Positions 6,117-7,454 of a DNA stretch of 7,454 nucleotides are shown here, piece by piece. The translations under genes and the position numbers were made by a program. The stretch is from NCBI GenBank assembly GCA_937920455.1, contig CALETX010000221.1, positions 1 through 7,454 of the forward strand, read 5' to 3'. The first letter of the stretch is position 1; the number at the start of each line of letters is the position of its first letter. The stretch is from an uncultured bacterium. GTDB lineage: Bacteria > Verrucomicrobiota > Kiritimatiellia > UBA8416 > CALETX01. Below the pieces are notes generated by a model. That model worked only from the letters and a program-made list of their open reading frames with translations. It had not been told where the DNA came from and searched no databases.

Positions 6117-7070
6117 TCAGCGCCAAACGCCCTCCTCGCGCCAGACCTTCAACATCAATTCATATCTGGACAAACGCATCCCGGTGTAAATGCAGTTGCT
6201 CGTGGAAAAAATGTACCCTCCGCCGGGCATGCCGTGCCTCAGCGCATATCGCGTTGATTCAACAACCTCTTCATCCGTACCGGTGTCCAGCTTTCCGCAA
6301 TTCACATTGCCTATCAAACACAACTCCTTCCCGTAAAGCCGCTTCACCTCCGCAATGTCAACCCCGGCCTGTGGATCCAGCGAGTGCAGGGCATGTGGTC
6401 TGGCCTGAACCAACTGGTCAATAATCGGCATGATGTTTCCGTCTGTGTGCTTGATCGTGTAAAAGCCCATGTCGCGATAGCCGGCAATGAGTCTTGACAG
6501 AAACGGTGTGACAAATTCCGAAAACTGAGATGGACTCAAAAAAGGGCCTGTGTTAAGGCAATAGTCAGAACATAACGCAAAACCGTCAAGCCCGCCATGG
6601 CGCTTTATGCGTTCGGCTGCTTCAAGGGCGGCATTCACCGCTGCTTCAGTCTCGGCCTTGACCTTCTCCGGCTCGTCAGCCAACCTGAAGGAATACTCCT
6701 CCATGTTCCCGCCATGAGGGATGCCAGGAGTAGCGTCGCCGTGAATCATCAAAAAATACCTGTCTCCGGTTCTCTCTCGAATTATGTCAATAAGACGCAC
6801 AATTTCCTCGTGCCGCCAGGGATTGGGATGAATGAAAATTGCGCTGTGCTCATATCTCTCCGCTGTTCGAATAAAAATATCAGCCATGTCCTCCCGGTGG
6901 AGCTGTCTTTCCTTTTCTTCCATCTGATCCCACTGATGATATGCCCGGTGCGATGGATGCACCTTGCCGAAAGCTTCCATTGTGAGGAAGAAAACCAGTT
7001 CAAAATGCGGCACCCGACCCTTGAGCGGTCTCCGCTCCAGCGCGGCAATAAATCGTTCCCTCGGTGTCAC
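6117..7070 (-). CDS. URO-D superfamily (HemE/MtaA-like fold) protein, function unknown
   Basis: This 317-residue protein has the uroporphyrinogen-decarboxylase-like TIM barrel. Features are the N-terminal TPRERFIAAL, PHFELVFF, a central GFALCSDYCLNTGPFLSPSQF, IKHTDGNIMPIIDQL, LHSLDPQAGVDIAEVKRLYG, LIGNVNCGKLDTGT and a C-terminal GGGYIFSTSNCIYTGM. It is not HemE, because the RQAGR-type N-terminal signature is absent. Methylcobamide:CoM methyltransferases (MtaA/MtbA) bind zinc with His-x-Cys; here that position reads His-Thr-Asp (His208, Asp210), so that chemistry is doubtful. Relatives annotated only as URO-D-like are common in carbohydrate loci of PVC-type bacteria. The mannosidase stop is followed at once by GGAGG, which touches ATG 7076 but lies 6 bases from GTG 7070; I therefore prefer GTG 7070, whose product begins TPRERF like its relatives. 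ATG 7076 and GTG 7085 are alternatives. A role in sugar or one-carbon metabolism is conjecture. Confidence 0.82.
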   Translation of the reverse strand: MTPRERFIAALERRPLKGRVPHFELVFFLTMEAFGKVHPSHRAYHQWDQMEEKERQLHREDMADIFIRTAERYEHSAIFIHPNPWRHEEIVRLIDIIRERTGDRYFLMIHGDATPGIPHGGNMEEYSFRLADEPEKVKAETEAAVNAALEAAERIKRHGGLDGFALCSDYCLNTGPFLSPSQFSEFVTPFLSRLIAGYRDMGFYTIKHTDGNIMPIIDQLVQARPHALHSLDPQAGVDIAEVKRLYGKELCLIGNVNCGKLDTGTDEEVVESTRYALRHGMPGGGYIFSTSNCIYTGMRLSRYELMLKVWREEGVWR

Positions 7071-7076
7071 CGCCAT

Positions 7077-7081
7077 CCTCC
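7077..7081 (-). promoter_or_regulatory. Ribosome binding site of the URO-D-like gene
   Basis: A perfect GGAGG fills the space directly between the mannosidase stop (TGA) and ATG 7076. With zero spacing to that ATG and six bases to the in-frame GTG at 7070, it favours GTG as the working start. Its position against the upstream stop suggests translational coupling to the mannosidase. Confidence 0.65.
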
Positions 7082-7454
7082 TCACGCGCGATCCAGCGTC
7101 AGTTTAAGTGTGCGAATTTCAAAAGGCATCATCTCAAGATCAATCACTCCCTCCTTGATCGAAAGTTGCTTGATCTTGCGCTCCATCAAGTCGGTTTCCT
7201 CAACCCTGCGCACAGGCAAAGAGGTCCACAATGTCCCCCGACATCGCCCTCCGTGAGATTCATACAGACGCACGATGATGGAATCGTCGTCCTCGGCCTT
7301 CTTCACGGTCTCCAAAACAATGCCGACTCCCTCGACCGCAAAACGACTTAGAGTCGGCGGAAGCGCGCCGCTTCCATTCTTTGCCGCAATCGCCAGAACC
7401 GGGATATTCAGCTCATACGCCGCTCTGACCACACCGTTTCGGAAATCACCATCA
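7082..7454 (-). CDS. Alpha-mannosidase, GH38, C-terminal fragment (5' part beyond window)
   Basis: The frame is open to the right edge, and 123 codons are visible after the cut plus the stop. They read DGDFRNGVVRAAYELNIP at the edge, then a segment with IVLETVKKAEDDDSIIVRLYE, a Gly-rich turn, VEETDLMERKI, and the closing MMPFEIRTLKLTLDRA. This is the pattern of the C-terminal beta-sandwich of GH38 alpha-mannosidases, where 'AxxLNxP', 'TxKxAEdxxxxIvRxYE', 'DLxE' and 'PfEIxTlxl' recur. The enzyme would remove alpha-linked mannose using a zinc-dependent retaining mechanism, but the catalytic domain lies outside the window, so catalytic competence, full length and signal peptide cannot be judged. 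The stop abuts the GGAGG of the next gene, consistent with one operon. Another GH38-like enzyme such as a mannosylglycerate hydrolase is possible. Confidence 0.85.
   Translation of the reverse strand, partial: DGDFRNGVVRAAYELNIPVLAIAAKNGSGALPPTLSRFAVEGVGIVLETVKKAEDDDSIIVRLYESHGGRCRGTLWTSLPVRRVEETDLMERKIKQLSIKEGVIDLEMMPFEIRTLKLTLDRA

Noticed and set aside
6117..7070. Calling the URO-D-like gene hemE
   Set aside because: The HemE N-terminal signature is absent, the neighbours are glycosidases rather than heme genes, and motifs match the non-heme URO-D-like group.
6597..7256. Plus-strand open frame of 219 codons
   Set aside because: Antisense to the URO-D-like and mannosidase genes, both with clear family motifs on the minus strand.

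Overview
The window is a single leftward transcription unit, or two head-to-tail units. Every supported gene is on the minus strand and nothing convincing is encoded on the plus strand. Coding density is above 95% and no stretch longer than about 110 bases lacks a gene. In transcription order (right to left) the genes are: the C-terminal end of a GH38 alpha-mannosidase (cut by the right edge), a URO-D-superfamily protein, a GH20-type hexosaminidase, an alpha/beta-hydrolase esterase, a small outer-membrane-barrel-like secreted protein, a LolA-like periplasmic protein, the shape gene mreB, and mreC (cut by the left edge).

Organism: two exported envelope proteins (a short barrel ending in Phe and a LolA-type protein) together with mreBC point to a Gram-negative bacterium. 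The mix of intracellular glycosidases, a dienelactone-hydrolase-like esterase and a non-heme URO-D-like protein is typical of saccharolytic bacteria of the PVC group (Lentisphaerae, Verrucomicrobia, Planctomycetes) and similar lineages known mostly from metagenomes. This is inference from gene content; no marker in the window fixes the phylum.

Right part (about 3436-7454), a glycan-processing module: the mannosidase stop, the URO-D-like start, the GH20 gene and the esterase are separated by 1 to 19 bases, with Shine-Dalgarno motifs placed inside the preceding genes. GH20 and the esterase lack signal peptides, so a cytoplasmic pathway is likely. It would trim mannose, N-acetylhexosamine and ester groups from imported oligosaccharides. 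The role of the URO-D-like protein is unknown.

Middle (about 1978-3430), an envelope pair: a secreted beta-rich protein and a LolA-like protein, still tightly coupled to the esterase gene.

Left part (1-1869), the mreB-mreC shape operon. It is separated from the LolA-like gene by 108 bases, which hold a possible 32-codon ORF whose stop overlaps the mreB start codon (TAATG). mreC is open to the left edge and was read codon by codon. It has the expected membrane segment, coiled coil and beta domain, with no frameshift.

No RNA gene, CRISPR array, insertion sequence or convincing rho-independent terminator was seen. The points most worth following up are the orphan URO-D-like protein within a glycosidase operon, the barrel/LolA-like pair beside mreBC, the small ORF abutting mreB, and two genes whose Shine-Dalgarno lies against the first ATG and so favours a non-ATG start a few codons downstream.
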